Assembly (NCBI GenBank): GCA_965224785.1
Contig: OZ245062.1
Span: forward strand, 1,426,001-1,490,000
Reading direction: 5' to 3'
DNA length: 64,000 nt
From: JALSNL01 sp036479585
GTDB taxonomy: Bacteria > Bacteroidota > Ignavibacteria > Ignavibacteriales > Melioribacteraceae
The notes under the pieces are model-generated. The model was not told the origin of the DNA. It made no database searches and saw only the letters and a list, made by a program, of their open reading frames with translations. The position numbers and the translations under genes are program-made. Below, in pieces: positions 36,993 to 46,632 of the stretch (its first letter is position 1; each line of letters starts with the position of its first letter).

Positions 36993-38666
36993 ATGAAAAA
37001 ATCACTGACAATACTTTTTCTAATATTTCTAACAACAATAATAAATGCCCAAGTTGGCTACGTTTCTGTTGATGATGAAATTTACAATTACTTAGAACGT
37101 ATGCAAACCCTTAGTATTATTGAGGATTACAATTCTTTCGAACTTCCAAAAACTCGTAGAGAAATTTCTAAACACTTGATTACGATTACAAAGAAACATC
37201 TAAAGTTAGATTTAATTGACCAACAAAAATTGGTTGATTTTATAAATGAGTTTGAAATTGACTTAATAAATACTGGAATAAATTCGGAAAGTCTAATTCC
37301 AAATGGTGGGCTTATTTATCTATTAAATGATAAAGAAAAATTCATATACTCTTATAACGATTCCAACAAAGTAAACTTATTTGTAAATCTAATTGGCAAG
37401 TTGGATTATCTTTCGCAAAATGAATTTGAACCGATCAAAAATTCAAACTCTTTGTTGTATAGATTTGGTGGGGAAGTGAGAGGTTCTTTATTTAATAGAA
37501 TAGGTTTTTCTGCTAGTGCTACAAATGGTTCATTTAAGGGAAATAAAAATCTAGCCCAAAGTTTTGGTTCGCTTAAATATAATTATAAATTCATTACTCC
37601 AACTGGTTCAGATCTTGGTGAAAGTTTTTTTGATGAAACTGAGTCATTCTTATTCTTAAACTATGATTATGCAAGTCTTAAAATTGGCAACGATAGAAAA
37701 CTAATTGGTTACGGAGCAAGCAAATTGATTCTTGGAGATAATGCTCCGAGAATGGAATATTTACAATTGAATTTAGATTATAAGTCAATTCATTTCTCAT
37801 CATTCCACGGAAAATTACTCGGCAGTAATCAATCTTATTACAATTCTAGTGAAGGTTCTATTTCTAGAATAACTGATAAATATCTTGCTTATCATAGGCT
37901 TAACTTTGCCTTGTCAAAACATTTGAACTTTAGTTTTGGAGAAATGATTATTTATTCAAGAAGGAATTTAGACATCTCTTATCTCAATCCATTTAACTTT
38001 TATAAAAGTTCGGAGCACGCTAATCAAGACAGAGATAACTCAGTATTGTTTTTGGATATTCAGAATAATTCAATTGATGGCGTGAAGTTTTTCTCATCTT
38101 TATTGATAGATGATATAGACTTTGGCAAAGTTGGGAGCGGTTGGTATGGAAATCAAACTTTGCTTAATGTTGGAGTTTATTCAACCTTGTTATATAAGTA
38201 TTTGCCTGTTGATCTTGAATTGCAATACATTAGAATTGATCCTTATGTTTACACTCACAGAATTTCCGACAATAATTTTACAAATTTGAATTTTAACATT
38301 GCAACTAATTTGCAACCAAACACAAGTGCCACAGTTTTTAATTTATTTATTAGACCAACACAAAGAATAAATATAAACATTGGTTTCACCTATGCTGTAC
38401 ACGGTTCAAACAAGATTGATGCTAATAATAACATTATAAATTATGGAGGGGATATATTAGTTGGTCATAGAATTGACGATAAAGAAGAAGTCTATTTTCT
38501 TCAAGGTGAAAAAGAAATATTTAGAAATATTAAATTTAAGACAACCTATGAACCAATTAAAAATTGGATATTTTCTTTAGACATAAACTATTTTAACAAC
38601 TCATTAGCTACATCACAATTTGAAAAGTATTTTTTCACTAACTTCTCACTTTACACAAAAATTTAA
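36993..38666 (+). CDS. Capsule assembly Wzi-family-like outer-membrane protein
   Basis: A signal peptide ending INAQ (residue 19-20) precedes a 537-residue chain of many short beta strands with NP and aromatic motifs (YLNPFNFYKSSEHANQDRD), consistent with Wzi-like outer-membrane barrels. These anchor surface polysaccharide. The family call is by pattern only and another barrel type is possible. The glycosyltransferase upstream is consistent with a polysaccharide context. Confidence 0.65.
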   Translation: MKKSLTILFLIFLTTIINAQVGYVSVDDEIYNYLERMQTLSIIEDYNSFELPKTRREISKHLITITKKHLKLDLIDQQKLVDFINEFEIDLINTGINSESLIPNGGLIYLLNDKEKFIYSYNDSNKVNLFVNLIGKLDYLSQNEFEPIKNSNSLLYRFGGEVRGSLFNRIGFSASATNGSFKGNKNLAQSFGSLKYNYKFITPTGSDLGESFFDETESFLFLNYDYASLKIGNDRKLIGYGASKLILGDNAPRMEYLQLNLDYKSIHFSSFHGKLLGSNQSYYNSSEGSISRITDKYLAYHRLNFALSKHLNFSFGEMIIYSRRNLDISYLNPFNFYKSSEHANQDRDNSVLFLDIQNNSIDGVKFFSSLLIDDIDFGKVGSGWYGNQTLLNVGVYSTLLYKYLPVDLELQYIRIDPYVYTHRISDNNFTNLNFNIATNLQPNTSATVFNLFIRPTQRININIGFTYAVHGSNKIDANNNIINYGGDILVGHRIDDKEEVYFLQGEKEIFRNIKFKTTYEPIKNWIFSLDINYFNNSLATSQFEKYFFTNFSLYTKI

Positions 38667-38675
38667 TTGGATTTT

Positions 38676-40268
38676 ATGAATACTTTAAGAAATATATTAC
38701 TTTTAGTTCTCGCTTTACTTATTGGTTTTGTTGTTGGGAGCAAGTTTAGTTCAATCTTCTCAGGGGATGGTGTTAGTGCTGGTTCAGATAAGTTTAATGA
38801 AGTTTTAAACCTTACAAAAAAACATTACTATAAAGATATAAGCACAAATGAATTAGTTGATGATGCAATTGTTGGAATGTTGGAAAGTTTAGATCCTCAC
38901 TCTGTTTACATTCCACCGGTTGAGCAAGAAGCTATCGCAGAACAATTCAAAGGTAATTTTGATGGTATTGGAATTGAATTTCAAATACTTGAAGATACAA
39001 TTACTGTTGTTACTCCTATTGTTGGCGGTCCAAGTGAAGCTGTAGGAATTTTTGCAGGTGATAGAATTGTTGAGATTGAGAAAAAAAACTGTGTCGGATT
39101 TGATAATCAACAAGTTCTCAAAAATTTACGTGGGGATAGAGGTACAAAAGTAAAACTAAAAATCTATCGACCGTTTGGGAGCAAGCTAATTGATTTTACA
39201 ATTGTCAGAGATCAAATTCCTTTACATACAGTTGAAGCTTCTATTTTAGTGTCAGATTCTGTTGGGTATGTTTCTCTTTCAAAATTTACTGACACCTCTA
39301 CTTTAGAAGTAAAAGATGCGTTAAGTAAGCTTGCTAAAATTGGGATGAAAAAAGTAATTTTGGACTTAAGAAATAATCCCGGAGGTTACTTAAAACAAGC
39401 ACATCAAATAGCTGATCTATTTATAGATAGCACAAAAATGATTGTTTACACAAAAGAAAAAAATGATGCTCCCGGAGATGAATATAAAGCCGAGAAAGAT
39501 TATCATTATGAAAATATGCCACTTGTAGTTCTTATAAATAAAGGAAGTGCATCAGCAAGCGAAATTGTTTCAGGAGCAATTCAAGATTGGGATAGGGGAT
39601 TGATAGTTGGCGAAACAAGTTTTGGCAAAGGGCTGGTTCAAAGACCTTTTACATTACCTGATAAATCAGCAGTTAGGCTTACCATTGCAAAATACTTTAC
39701 ACCTTTAGGTAGAGCAATACAGAGAAGTTATAAAAATAGAGATGATTATTATGTGGAAGTTCACGATCGAGTTGAAGAAGAAGGAGAAAACTTTGCACAT
39801 AATGCAGAACTTGATTCAACTAAAAAAGTATTTTATACAAAGAGTGGTAAAAAAGTACTAGGTGGTGGTGGAATTACACCAGATTATATTGTAGTAAATA
39901 ACGAGCTTACAGACTTTTCTATTAAGCTCCGAAGTAATAATATTTTTTACGAGTTTATTAGAAAGTATCTTGATGCAAATGGAAACAAAACAAAAATAGT
40001 TAAAAACTATAATAATGATTTTCTAAAATTTAAAGATAATTTTTCCTTAACTGAAAAAGAACTTGGAAATTTTGTGAAGTTTGTAATTAGTAACAATATA
40101 ACTTTTGATAAGAATGAATTTAATCATGATAAAAAATATATTAAACAAAGATTAAAGGCTCATATTGCAAGGGAATTTTGGCAAAACAATGGATGGTATG
40201 CAGTTTTGTTAAAAGAAGATAAACAATTTACAAAAGCACACGAGTTAATTAGAAAAATAAATCGTTAG
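38676..40268 (+). CDS. C-terminal processing serine protease (S41, CtpA-like)
   Basis: ATG 38676 gives a clean signal anchor (LLLVLALLIGFVVG); TTG 38667 is an alternative. A PDZ domain follows (GIGIEFQILEDTITV), then the S41 catalytic region with Ser in KGSASASEIVSGA and Lys in TSFGKGLVQ. Such proteases trim periplasmic protein tails. A C-terminal extension of about 130 residues has no recognised domain. 530 residues. Confidence 0.94.
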   Translation: MNTLRNILLLVLALLIGFVVGSKFSSIFSGDGVSAGSDKFNEVLNLTKKHYYKDISTNELVDDAIVGMLESLDPHSVYIPPVEQEAIAEQFKGNFDGIGIEFQILEDTITVVTPIVGGPSEAVGIFAGDRIVEIEKKNCVGFDNQQVLKNLRGDRGTKVKLKIYRPFGSKLIDFTIVRDQIPLHTVEASILVSDSVGYVSLSKFTDTSTLEVKDALSKLAKIGMKKVILDLRNNPGGYLKQAHQIADLFIDSTKMIVYTKEKNDAPGDEYKAEKDYHYENMPLVVLINKGSASASEIVSGAIQDWDRGLIVGETSFGKGLVQRPFTLPDKSAVRLTIAKYFTPLGRAIQRSYKNRDDYYVEVHDRVEEEGENFAHNAELDSTKKVFYTKSGKKVLGGGGITPDYIVVNNELTDFSIKLRSNNIFYEFIRKYLDANGNKTKIVKNYNNDFLKFKDNFSLTEKELGNFVKFVISNNITFDKNEFNHDKKYIKQRLKAHIAREFWQNNGWYAVLLKEDKQFTKAHELIRKINR

Positions 40269-40275
40269 GACTACT

Positions 40276-40836
40276 ATGGATCTAAAACATTTAGAAAAAA
40301 TTAAAGAGAATAAACTTTTTCCTTTTAAAGATTTATTTCCTAAGATTGATAAAAGCGTATTTCTTGCATCTGGAGTAAAAGTAATTGGAGATGTTTCAAT
40401 TGGTAAAAATTCAAGTGTCTGGTATAATGTTGTAATACGTGGAGATGTAAATTATGTTACCATTGGAGAAGATACTAGTGTACAAGACTGTAGTATGCTT
40501 CATGTGACCAATAATAGATTCCCGTTAATAATTGGAAACAAAGTAACTCTAGGTCATAGTGTAAAATTGCACGGCTGTATAATTAAGGATTTAACTTTAA
40601 TTGGAATTGGTGCAATAGTTTTGGATGGAGCAGTAGTTGAAGAAAAGTCAATGGTAGCAGCTGGTTCGGTTGTTAAGCCTGGCTATGTAGTTCCCTCGGG
40701 CAAACTTGTTGCTGGAGTTCCGGCAAAGGTTATTAGAGATTTAACCTCAGCAGAAATTGCAGATTTTGAAGCATCGTCTGAGAGATATAAAAAATATGCG
40801 GAGATTACTGTTGAATCGTTAGTGAAAGATTTTTAG
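40276..40836 (+). CDS. Gamma-carbonic anhydrase-family protein
   Basis: The 186-residue left-handed beta-helix protein has hexapeptide repeats and the metal histidines of the family in SMLHVT and LGHSVKLHG. Gamma-class members hydrate CO2 or have lost that activity; activity is not proven here. It starts 7 bp after the protease gene. Confidence 0.92.
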   Translation: MDLKHLEKIKENKLFPFKDLFPKIDKSVFLASGVKVIGDVSIGKNSSVWYNVVIRGDVNYVTIGEDTSVQDCSMLHVTNNRFPLIIGNKVTLGHSVKLHGCIIKDLTLIGIGAIVLDGAVVEEKSMVAAGSVVKPGYVVPSGKLVAGVPAKVIRDLTSAEIADFEASSERYKKYAEITVESLVKDF

Positions 40837-40974
40837 ACAATTGTAGGGAACTTAAAATAAAGTAATAAGGACAAAAATAATTTTTGATTTATTATTATTT
40901 ATTTTAGATAGGTTATTTCCTCTAAATATAGAAATCATTATATTGAGTAAATCATAGTTTAAGGAGTTGAATTT

Positions 40975-41244
40975 ATGCCAACAATCTCAATGTTTTATGG
41001 AATTATTATTTATATGTACTATTTTGATAATAAAGAGCATAAGACACCACACTTTCACGCTAATTTTGGCGAGTATGATGTAGTTATTTCAATACCAGAA
41101 GGAAAGGTTATAAAAGGGAATATGCCAAAGAACAAAATGAAATTGATTCAAGCATGGATAGAAATTCATAAAGAAGATTTGATAGCTGATTGGAAGTTAG
41201 CAGTTGAAGGACAACAACCACATAAAATTGAACCTTTGAGGTAG
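40975..41244 (+). CDS. DUF4160 protein
   Basis: The 89-residue protein has the DUF4160 pattern: IYMYYFDNKEHKTPHFHA and a tail with AWIEIHKEDLIADW. DUF4160/DUF2442 pairs are widespread and proposed to be toxin-antitoxin-like; that role is not demonstrated. AAGGAG lies just before the ATG. The DUF2442 gene follows by 3 bp. Confidence 0.9.
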   Translation: MPTISMFYGIIIYMYYFDNKEHKTPHFHANFGEYDVVISIPEGKVIKGNMPKNKMKLIQAWIEIHKEDLIADWKLAVEGQQPHKIEPLR

Positions 41245-41247
41245 GAA

Positions 41248-41487
41248 ATGTTAAAAGTCAATAGTGTTTGTGCAAAAGGAAATTATAATTTATTTGTTGA
41301 ATTGTCTGATGGTCGCTCAGGCTATTTTGATGTTAAACCTTACCTGGGGAAAGGTGTTTTTAAGCAGTTAAAAGATGAAAACTATTTTAAGAAGGTAAAA
41401 CCATTCTTTTGTGGAATAGTATGGCCAGATGAGCAGGATTTAAGTGCTGACACAATTGCGTTTGAATTAACTACCGATAAAATATAA
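41248..41487 (+). CDS. DUF2442 protein
   Basis: The 79-residue protein fits DUF2442, with ELSDGRSGYFDVKPYL, VKPFFCGIVWPDEQDL and a terminal DTIAFEL. It is the usual partner of DUF4160 and may be the antitoxin-like member, by inference only. Confidence 0.9.
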   Translation: MLKVNSVCAKGNYNLFVELSDGRSGYFDVKPYLGKGVFKQLKDENYFKKVKPFFCGIVWPDEQDLSADTIAFELTTDKI

Positions 41488-41620
41488 TTATTAGTTATCA
41501 GACCACTTTATCAAGTTGTTAAATCAATTCATATTTTACCAGATTCAACAATTGGTGCTGTAAAATTAAACGCCCTTTTAGTTTACAAATTGGCACATCT
41601 GTGATACAGAAAAACGTATA

Positions 41621-41637
41621 GCAGACTTGCAGTCTGC
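41621..41637. repeat. Short hairpin GCAGACTTGCAGTCTGC
   Basis: Arms GCAGACT and AGTCTGC are perfect complements with a TGC loop. It lies in the 199-bp gap between the DUF2442 gene and ybeY; the rest of the gap holds no gene. It resembles the 13544 and 55881 hairpins in style but not base for base. Confidence 0.6.
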
Positions 41638-41686
41638 AAGATTTGATTTTGTAATGACAAAATATTTAACATAATTTATTTTCAAA

Positions 41687-42151
41687 ATGATTAAAAACCT
41701 AACCATCCAAATCTCCAAAAAATATAAAATAGACAAAAGGGAAATTCATAAAATTGTTTCTTTGTTGAAGAATGAGTTCTCCTTTCAAGTTAATGATATT
41801 AATATTAACATTGTTACATCAGAAGAAATTCACAAAGTGAATAAAGAATTCTTAAATCACGATTTTTCAACTGATATTATTACCTTTAATTATTCGGAAG
41901 AAAATAATACATTAGATACGGAAATTTTTATATCTTTGGAAGATGCTTATTCTAACTCACTAAAATATAAAGTTAGTTTGGATAATGAATTACTAAGATT
42001 GATTGTACATGGAGTATTACATTTGCTTGGTTACGATGATAAAGATGTGAATGACAAGAGAAAGATGAAACGAATGGAGAACAAGTTAGTATCTAAATTT
42101 GAGAAATCAATAAATAAAATTGCAAAGGATTATGACAGCAAAAATTGTTGA
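41687..42151 (+). CDS. ybeY: Endoribonuclease YbeY
   Basis: The 154-residue protein carries HGVLHLLGYDD, the YbeY zinc motif HGxLHLxGYDx, with Asp in place of the third His as in many Bacteroidota. YbeY matures the 16S rRNA 3' end and supports ribosome quality control. It overlaps the smg gene by 20 bp. Confidence 0.95.
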   Translation: MIKNLTIQISKKYKIDKREIHKIVSLLKNEFSFQVNDININIVTSEEIHKVNKEFLNHDFSTDIITFNYSEENNTLDTEIFISLEDAYSNSLKYKVSLDNELLRLIVHGVLHLLGYDDKDVNDKRKMKRMENKLVSKFEKSINKIAKDYDSKNC

Positions 42152-42590
42152 AGTTTTAGCCAAAATATTAGAAGGATTAGGAAATAATTATTCCCTTGAA
42201 GAAGTTACTACACTTCTAAAAAGTAATAAGGAATATGATGAACAAATTGTAAGTGCAGCGTTTAGCTTAGTGTTCGATAAAGTACTTGCAAACAAAATGG
42301 GCATCAAAAAAAATAGGAACTCAAATAAAAAAAACTTCAGAATCTTATCAAGCGAAGAAGTAAGTTTGGTAGGAATTCAAAACTACAATTATATTCAACA
42401 CCTTGTAAACATTGGGCTTCTGGATTCTATGGATGTTGAATCGATAGTTGATCAAGTAACTGCTATGCCGTATGAAGATCTTTCCAAAGATGATATTAAC
42501 TGGATGATTTTATATCCATTAGTTGATATTGAATCGGAAATCCTTCCCGGTAGTCGTGTAATTTTGTACTCATCCGATAGAATTAATTAA
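42132..42590 (+). CDS. smg: Smg / DUF494-family protein
   Basis: ATG 42132 was chosen because AAGGA precedes it at 42125-42129; an earlier TTG at 42120 is possible. The product fits the DUF494/Smg family (NYSLEEVTTLLKSN near the start). The family neighbours topA or dprA in many bacteria; its role is unknown. Confidence 0.85.
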   Translation: MTAKIVEVLAKILEGLGNNYSLEEVTTLLKSNKEYDEQIVSAAFSLVFDKVLANKMGIKKNRNSNKKNFRILSSEEVSLVGIQNYNYIQHLVNIGLLDSMDVESIVDQVTAMPYEDLSKDDINWMILYPLVDIESEILPGSRVILYSSDRIN

Positions 42591-42601
42591 AGGAAAAGTG
42601 A

Positions 42602-44821
42602 ATGGCAAAGAATCTTGTTTTGGTGGAATCTCCATCAAAAGCGAAGACTATTAATAAATATCTCGGAAGAGCATATTCAGTTGATTCAACTGTTGGACAT
42701 ATTAAAAATTTACCCAAAACCAAACTTGGTATTGATGTTGATGATGGCTACAAGGTTACACTCTTAAATATTCGTGGCAAAGGCGATGTAATAAAACGAA
42801 TAAGAAAACTAGCTGCCAAAGCTGACAAAATATTTGTTGCAACTGATCCTGACCGTGAAGGTGAAGCCATTGCGCAAGACATTGTTGAAACCCTTGAAGG
42901 GAAAACCAAAGCTCATATATATAGAGTGTTGTTCAACGAGATTACAAAAACTGCAGTAAAAAAAGCAATAGATAATCCAATAGAAATTGATTACGGACTT
43001 GTTCAATCGCAAAGAGCTCGTAGAGTTATGGATAGAATTATTGGTTATAAAATTAGTCCGGTACTTTGGAGATTACTTTTAGAAGCATCTGGCAATTCAC
43101 TTTCTGCTGGTAGAGTTCAGTCGGTTGCACTTAGACTTATTTGTGAAAGAGAAGAATTGATTGAGAGTTTTATCACTACCGAATACTGGACGCTTCACGC
43201 AGAGTTTACAACAGAAGATGGGAAAGTATTAAAAGCTACTCTTTTCAAAAAAGAAGGGAAGTCTCTTAAAATTCAACCCAAACCAAAAATGACTGAAAGT
43301 GATTGGGAAGAGTTTCTAAAAAAGAATTTTGCAATTTCTACTGAAGATGAAGTGCAAAAAATATTTAATGATATTAAGAAAGAAAATTCTTTTGTGATCT
43401 CGGACATTACAAAAAAGAAAAGTAAGCGAAACCCTTCACCGCCCTTTATTACCAGTACTTTGCAAGCAGAAGCTTCACGCAGAATTAGTTATAGACCTAG
43501 AAAAACTATGCAAGTTGCTCAAGGGTTGTATGAAGGAATTAAACTTGGTCACGGAGAAGTAACTGGACTTATAACATATATGAGAACTGATTCTACCAGA
43601 CTAAGTGATGAAATTGTTAAAGATGCAAGAAATTATATTAGCTCAACTTATGGAAAAGAATATCTACCAAAAGATGTTAGAGACTATCAAAAGAAAAAGA
43701 AAAAAAATGTTCAAGATGCTCACGAAGCAATAAGACCAACATCTTTAGATCATCCACCAAGTGCGGTAAAAGAATTTATTACAGATGAACAATTTAAATT
43801 ATATAGTTTAATCTGGAATCGATTCGTTTCATGTCAAATGGAATCTGCTGATTTAGAATCAACTAATGTTTCTGTAACTACTGGTGATTATCTTTTTAAA
43901 GCCGTTGGTTCTGTTATAACATTTGATGGATTCCTAAAAGTTTATCAAGAGACAAAAGAAAACTCTAATGGTAATGGAGAACAAAAAGATTTAATACCAG
44001 CCGGATTGGAAAAAGATCAAAATCTGAATTTGAAAAATTTGGAAAAAGTTCAACACTTTACAAAGCCTGCTCCCAGATTTACAGAAAGTTCTTTAATTAA
44101 AGAGTTAGAAAGTAATGGAATTGGCAGACCGAGTACTTATGCTTCTATTATAGGAACAATTCAAGATCGTTCATACATTGAGCAAGAGAACAGAAAGTTG
44201 GTACCTACAGACCTTGGCAAGTTAGTTAAAGGTGTTTTAGTAGAAAAATTTCCGAATATTTTAGATGTTAATTTTACCGCTAAGATGGAAGAAGAATTAG
44301 ATTTAATTGCTTCAGGTGATGAAAAGTATGAAAAAGTTTTAGATGATTTTTATTTACCGTTTTCAAAAACTCTTGCTGAAGTTGAAAAGGGGATTGAGCC
44401 TTTACTTTGTGAAAAGTGTGGTAAAGAAATGGAAATGAAAATTGGCAGATTTGGAAAATATTTTGCGTGCTCCGGTTATCCCGATTGTCAAAATATAAAA
44501 TCTCCGAATGATATGGGAGGTGCTAGTGCTGAGCCTGAATATACCGGGGATGATTGTCCAAAATGTGGAAAGCGAACATTATTTAGAAAAGGTAGATACG
44601 GCAAATTTATTGGTTGCGAAAATTATCCTGAATGTAAATATACAGCTCAAATTACTTTAAATATTGCATGCCCTACTTGTAGTAAGGGCGAAGTGGTTGC
44701 TAAGAGAACAAAAAACCACAGAACATTCTATGGTTGTAACAGATACCCAGACTGTGATTACGCAAGTTGGACAATGCCAAAAGTTGAAGAGAAGAATGAA
44801 GAGGAAGAAGAAAAAAAATAG
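42602..44821 (+). CDS. topA: DNA topoisomerase I
   Basis: The 739-residue enzyme starts VESPSKAKTINKYL (Toprim) and has catalytic Tyr326 in TYMRTDST. Three C-terminal zinc ribbons follow: CEKCGKEM...CSGYPDC, CPKCGKRT...CENYPEC and CPTCSKGE...CNRYPDC. It relaxes negative supercoils. It ends in a charged Glu/Lys tail. Confidence 0.97.
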   Translation: MAKNLVLVESPSKAKTINKYLGRAYSVDSTVGHIKNLPKTKLGIDVDDGYKVTLLNIRGKGDVIKRIRKLAAKADKIFVATDPDREGEAIAQDIVETLEGKTKAHIYRVLFNEITKTAVKKAIDNPIEIDYGLVQSQRARRVMDRIIGYKISPVLWRLLLEASGNSLSAGRVQSVALRLICEREELIESFITTEYWTLHAEFTTEDGKVLKATLFKKEGKSLKIQPKPKMTESDWEEFLKKNFAISTEDEVQKIFNDIKKENSFVISDITKKKSKRNPSPPFITSTLQAEASRRISYRPRKTMQVAQGLYEGIKLGHGEVTGLITYMRTDSTRLSDEIVKDARNYISSTYGKEYLPKDVRDYQKKKKKNVQDAHEAIRPTSLDHPPSAVKEFITDEQFKLYSLIWNRFVSCQMESADLESTNVSVTTGDYLFKAVGSVITFDGFLKVYQETKENSNGNGEQKDLIPAGLEKDQNLNLKNLEKVQHFTKPAPRFTESSLIKELESNGIGRPSTYASIIGTIQDRSYIEQENRKLVPTDLGKLVKGVLVEKFPNILDVNFTAKMEEELDLIASGDEKYEKVLDDFYLPFSKTLAEVEKGIEPLLCEKCGKEMEMKIGRFGKYFACSGYPDCQNIKSPNDMGGASAEPEYTGDDCPKCGKRTLFRKGRYGKFIGCENYPECKYTAQITLNIACPTCSKGEVVAKRTKNHRTFYGCNRYPDCDYASWTMPKVEEKNEEEEEKK

Positions 44822-44880
44822 TTTATTTGAATATTTCCTATTTGGTAATTATTGTTACTTATTAGAACAAGGTAGATGCT

Positions 44881-45345
44881 ATGAATTTTATTAAAGTATT
44901 CATATTAGTTTTATCATTTAGTTTCTTATTGGCTTGTAACGCAAATAAAAATGTCAGTGATTCAACCGAACACAAATCTTACAATACCATTGACTCAAAA
45001 TCAAAACAAAATGCAATAGCTTCTGCAGAAAATTGGCTTGAGCTAATTGATAGTGAAAAATATAATGAAAGTTGGGATGAACTAGCTATTGTTTTTAAGA
45101 ATGTAGTTAGCAAGCAACAATGGGTTTCAAAAATAAAAAGTGTTAGAACTAAATTTGGGAATCAAATAAGTAGAGAGATGATTTCTGATACTTATACGAA
45201 TACATTACCCGGAGCACCAGATGGTGAATATGTTGTGATTCAATTCAAATCTAAATTTGAGAAAAAAGAAAAAGCCATTGAAACAATTACTCCTACGAAA
45301 GAAAGTGATGGAGTGTGGAGAGTTTCGGGTTACTATATAAAATAG
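44881..45345 (+). CDS. DUF4019 lipoprotein
   Basis: A lipobox at LLACN (Cys19) precedes the DUF4019 pattern: AENWLELIDSEKYNESWDEL, then GEYVVIQFKSKFEKKE and WRVSGYYI at the end. Function unknown. Separate from topA by 59 bp. Confidence 0.88.
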   Translation: MNFIKVFILVLSFSFLLACNANKNVSDSTEHKSYNTIDSKSKQNAIASAENWLELIDSEKYNESWDELAIVFKNVVSKQQWVSKIKSVRTKFGNQISREMISDTYTNTLPGAPDGEYVVIQFKSKFEKKEKAIETITPTKESDGVWRVSGYYIK

Positions 45346-45396
45346 ATTTGAACAACATTAAGTTTTACAATTACTTTTCATAAAGAAAACTCTCTT

Positions 45397-46305
45397 ATGA
45401 AAGAAAATATATTTTCTGATAGTATTAAAAATTATTTAACTGAGCTTGCAAATGTAAAGCGAGTTTCAGAAAATACTATTATAGCTTACCAAAAAGATCT
45501 TGAACAATTTTTTGCATTCCTAGACCAAAAAAAAGTCGACTCATTCAAGTCAATTTCCGAAAGAACAATCCGATTATACATTCTAAAACTTAACGAAGAT
45601 GAATTAAATAGAAATAGTATTGGAAGAAAACTCTCCTCGCTAAGAGGTTATATCAATTATTTGCTTCGCTTAGAAATTATAAAAGAAGATATTTTATTAA
45701 CTATAAAAAATCCAAAACAAAAAAGAATATTGCCGGAGATAATAACTCTTGATTCTTTCGAAAAAATTCTTAAATTGTTAGATGAAGAAAGTGATATTTC
45801 TGACAATAAAAAAAATCTGAAAAATCACAAATTAATCTTTGAACTATTATATGGTTGTGCGTTAAGAGTTTCCGAACTGTGCAATCTTAATATTGGAGAT
45901 ATTGATCTGAACCGCCAAAGCATAAGAGTATTAGGTAAAGGAAGTAAGACGAGAATTGTCCCACTTGGTGGTAAATCCATAACAATTTTAAATGAGTATT
46001 TATCAACTCGTACATCTACACATCATTTTGATCCGCTTATACTTACAAACTCTAATAGAAGAATCTATCCAAAATATGTTAGCAGACTTGTAAGGAAATA
46101 TTTATCAAAGGTAAGCGATGTAAAAAAGAAAAGCCCGCACGTGTTAAGGCATGCAGCAGCTACACATATGTTAGATAGAGGAGCTGACCTATTGGCTGTT
46201 AAGGAAATTTTAGGACATGAAAATTTATCGACAACACAAATTTATACACAAGTAAGTATTGAACGATTAAAAGAAGCACATAAAAAAGCTCATCCAAAAT
46301 CATAA
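45397..46305 (+). CDS. Site-specific tyrosine recombinase, XerC/D-like
   Basis: The 302-residue protein has the N-terminal core-binding domain and a catalytic domain with Arg in CALRVSEL, His/Arg in HVLRHAAATHML and Tyr in IYTQVS. Size and gene order (before hpf-hprK) suit a chromosome-dimer-resolving Xer. Whether it is the XerC or XerD counterpart is not resolved. Confidence 0.93.
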   Translation: MKENIFSDSIKNYLTELANVKRVSENTIIAYQKDLEQFFAFLDQKKVDSFKSISERTIRLYILKLNEDELNRNSIGRKLSSLRGYINYLLRLEIIKEDILLTIKNPKQKRILPEIITLDSFEKILKLLDEESDISDNKKNLKNHKLIFELLYGCALRVSELCNLNIGDIDLNRQSIRVLGKGSKTRIVPLGGKSITILNEYLSTRTSTHHFDPLILTNSNRRIYPKYVSRLVRKYLSKVSDVKKKSPHVLRHAAATHMLDRGADLLAVKEILGHENLSTTQIYTQVSIERLKEAHKKAHPKS

Positions 46306-46329
46306 GGTAATAATTAAAAGGAGTTAGTC

Positions 46330-46632
46330 ATGAACGTACAAATAACATCCAGAAAATTTAGAGCCAGTGTAACATTAAAAAGTGAGATTAAAACTAAACT
46401 TGCAACATTAGAAAAATTCAATTCAGACATTTTAGATGCTAACGTAATACTAAGCTATACACATTTGAAAGACAGTATAAAAATGGTAGAGATAACCCTC
46501 AATGTTCCAGGGAAAGTAATAACAGCAAAAGAAGAGGATGATGAATACTTAAAAGCTCTTACTAAAGTTATGACAAAATTAGAAAGACAACTTAAAAAAC
46601 TAAAGTCCAAACGAATTTCAAAAACTAGATAA
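46330..46632 (+). CDS. hpf: Ribosome hibernation factor, short HPF/RaiA type
   Basis: The 100-residue protein has the sigma-54-modulation/RaiA fold with basic C-terminal stretch RQLKKLKSKR. Strong GGAG precedes the ATG. The short form pairs with a modulation of 70S or 100S ribosomes. Followed directly by hprK with no gap. Confidence 0.92.
   Translation: MNVQITSRKFRASVTLKSEIKTKLATLEKFNSDILDANVILSYTHLKDSIKMVEITLNVPGKVITAKEEDDEYLKALTKVMTKLERQLKKLKSKRISKTR

Noticed and set aside
41488..41605. Open stretch after the DUF2442 stop (LLVIRPLYQVVKSIHIL...)
   Set aside because: In-frame continuation beyond a good stop codon, no start or Shine-Dalgarno, no family match.
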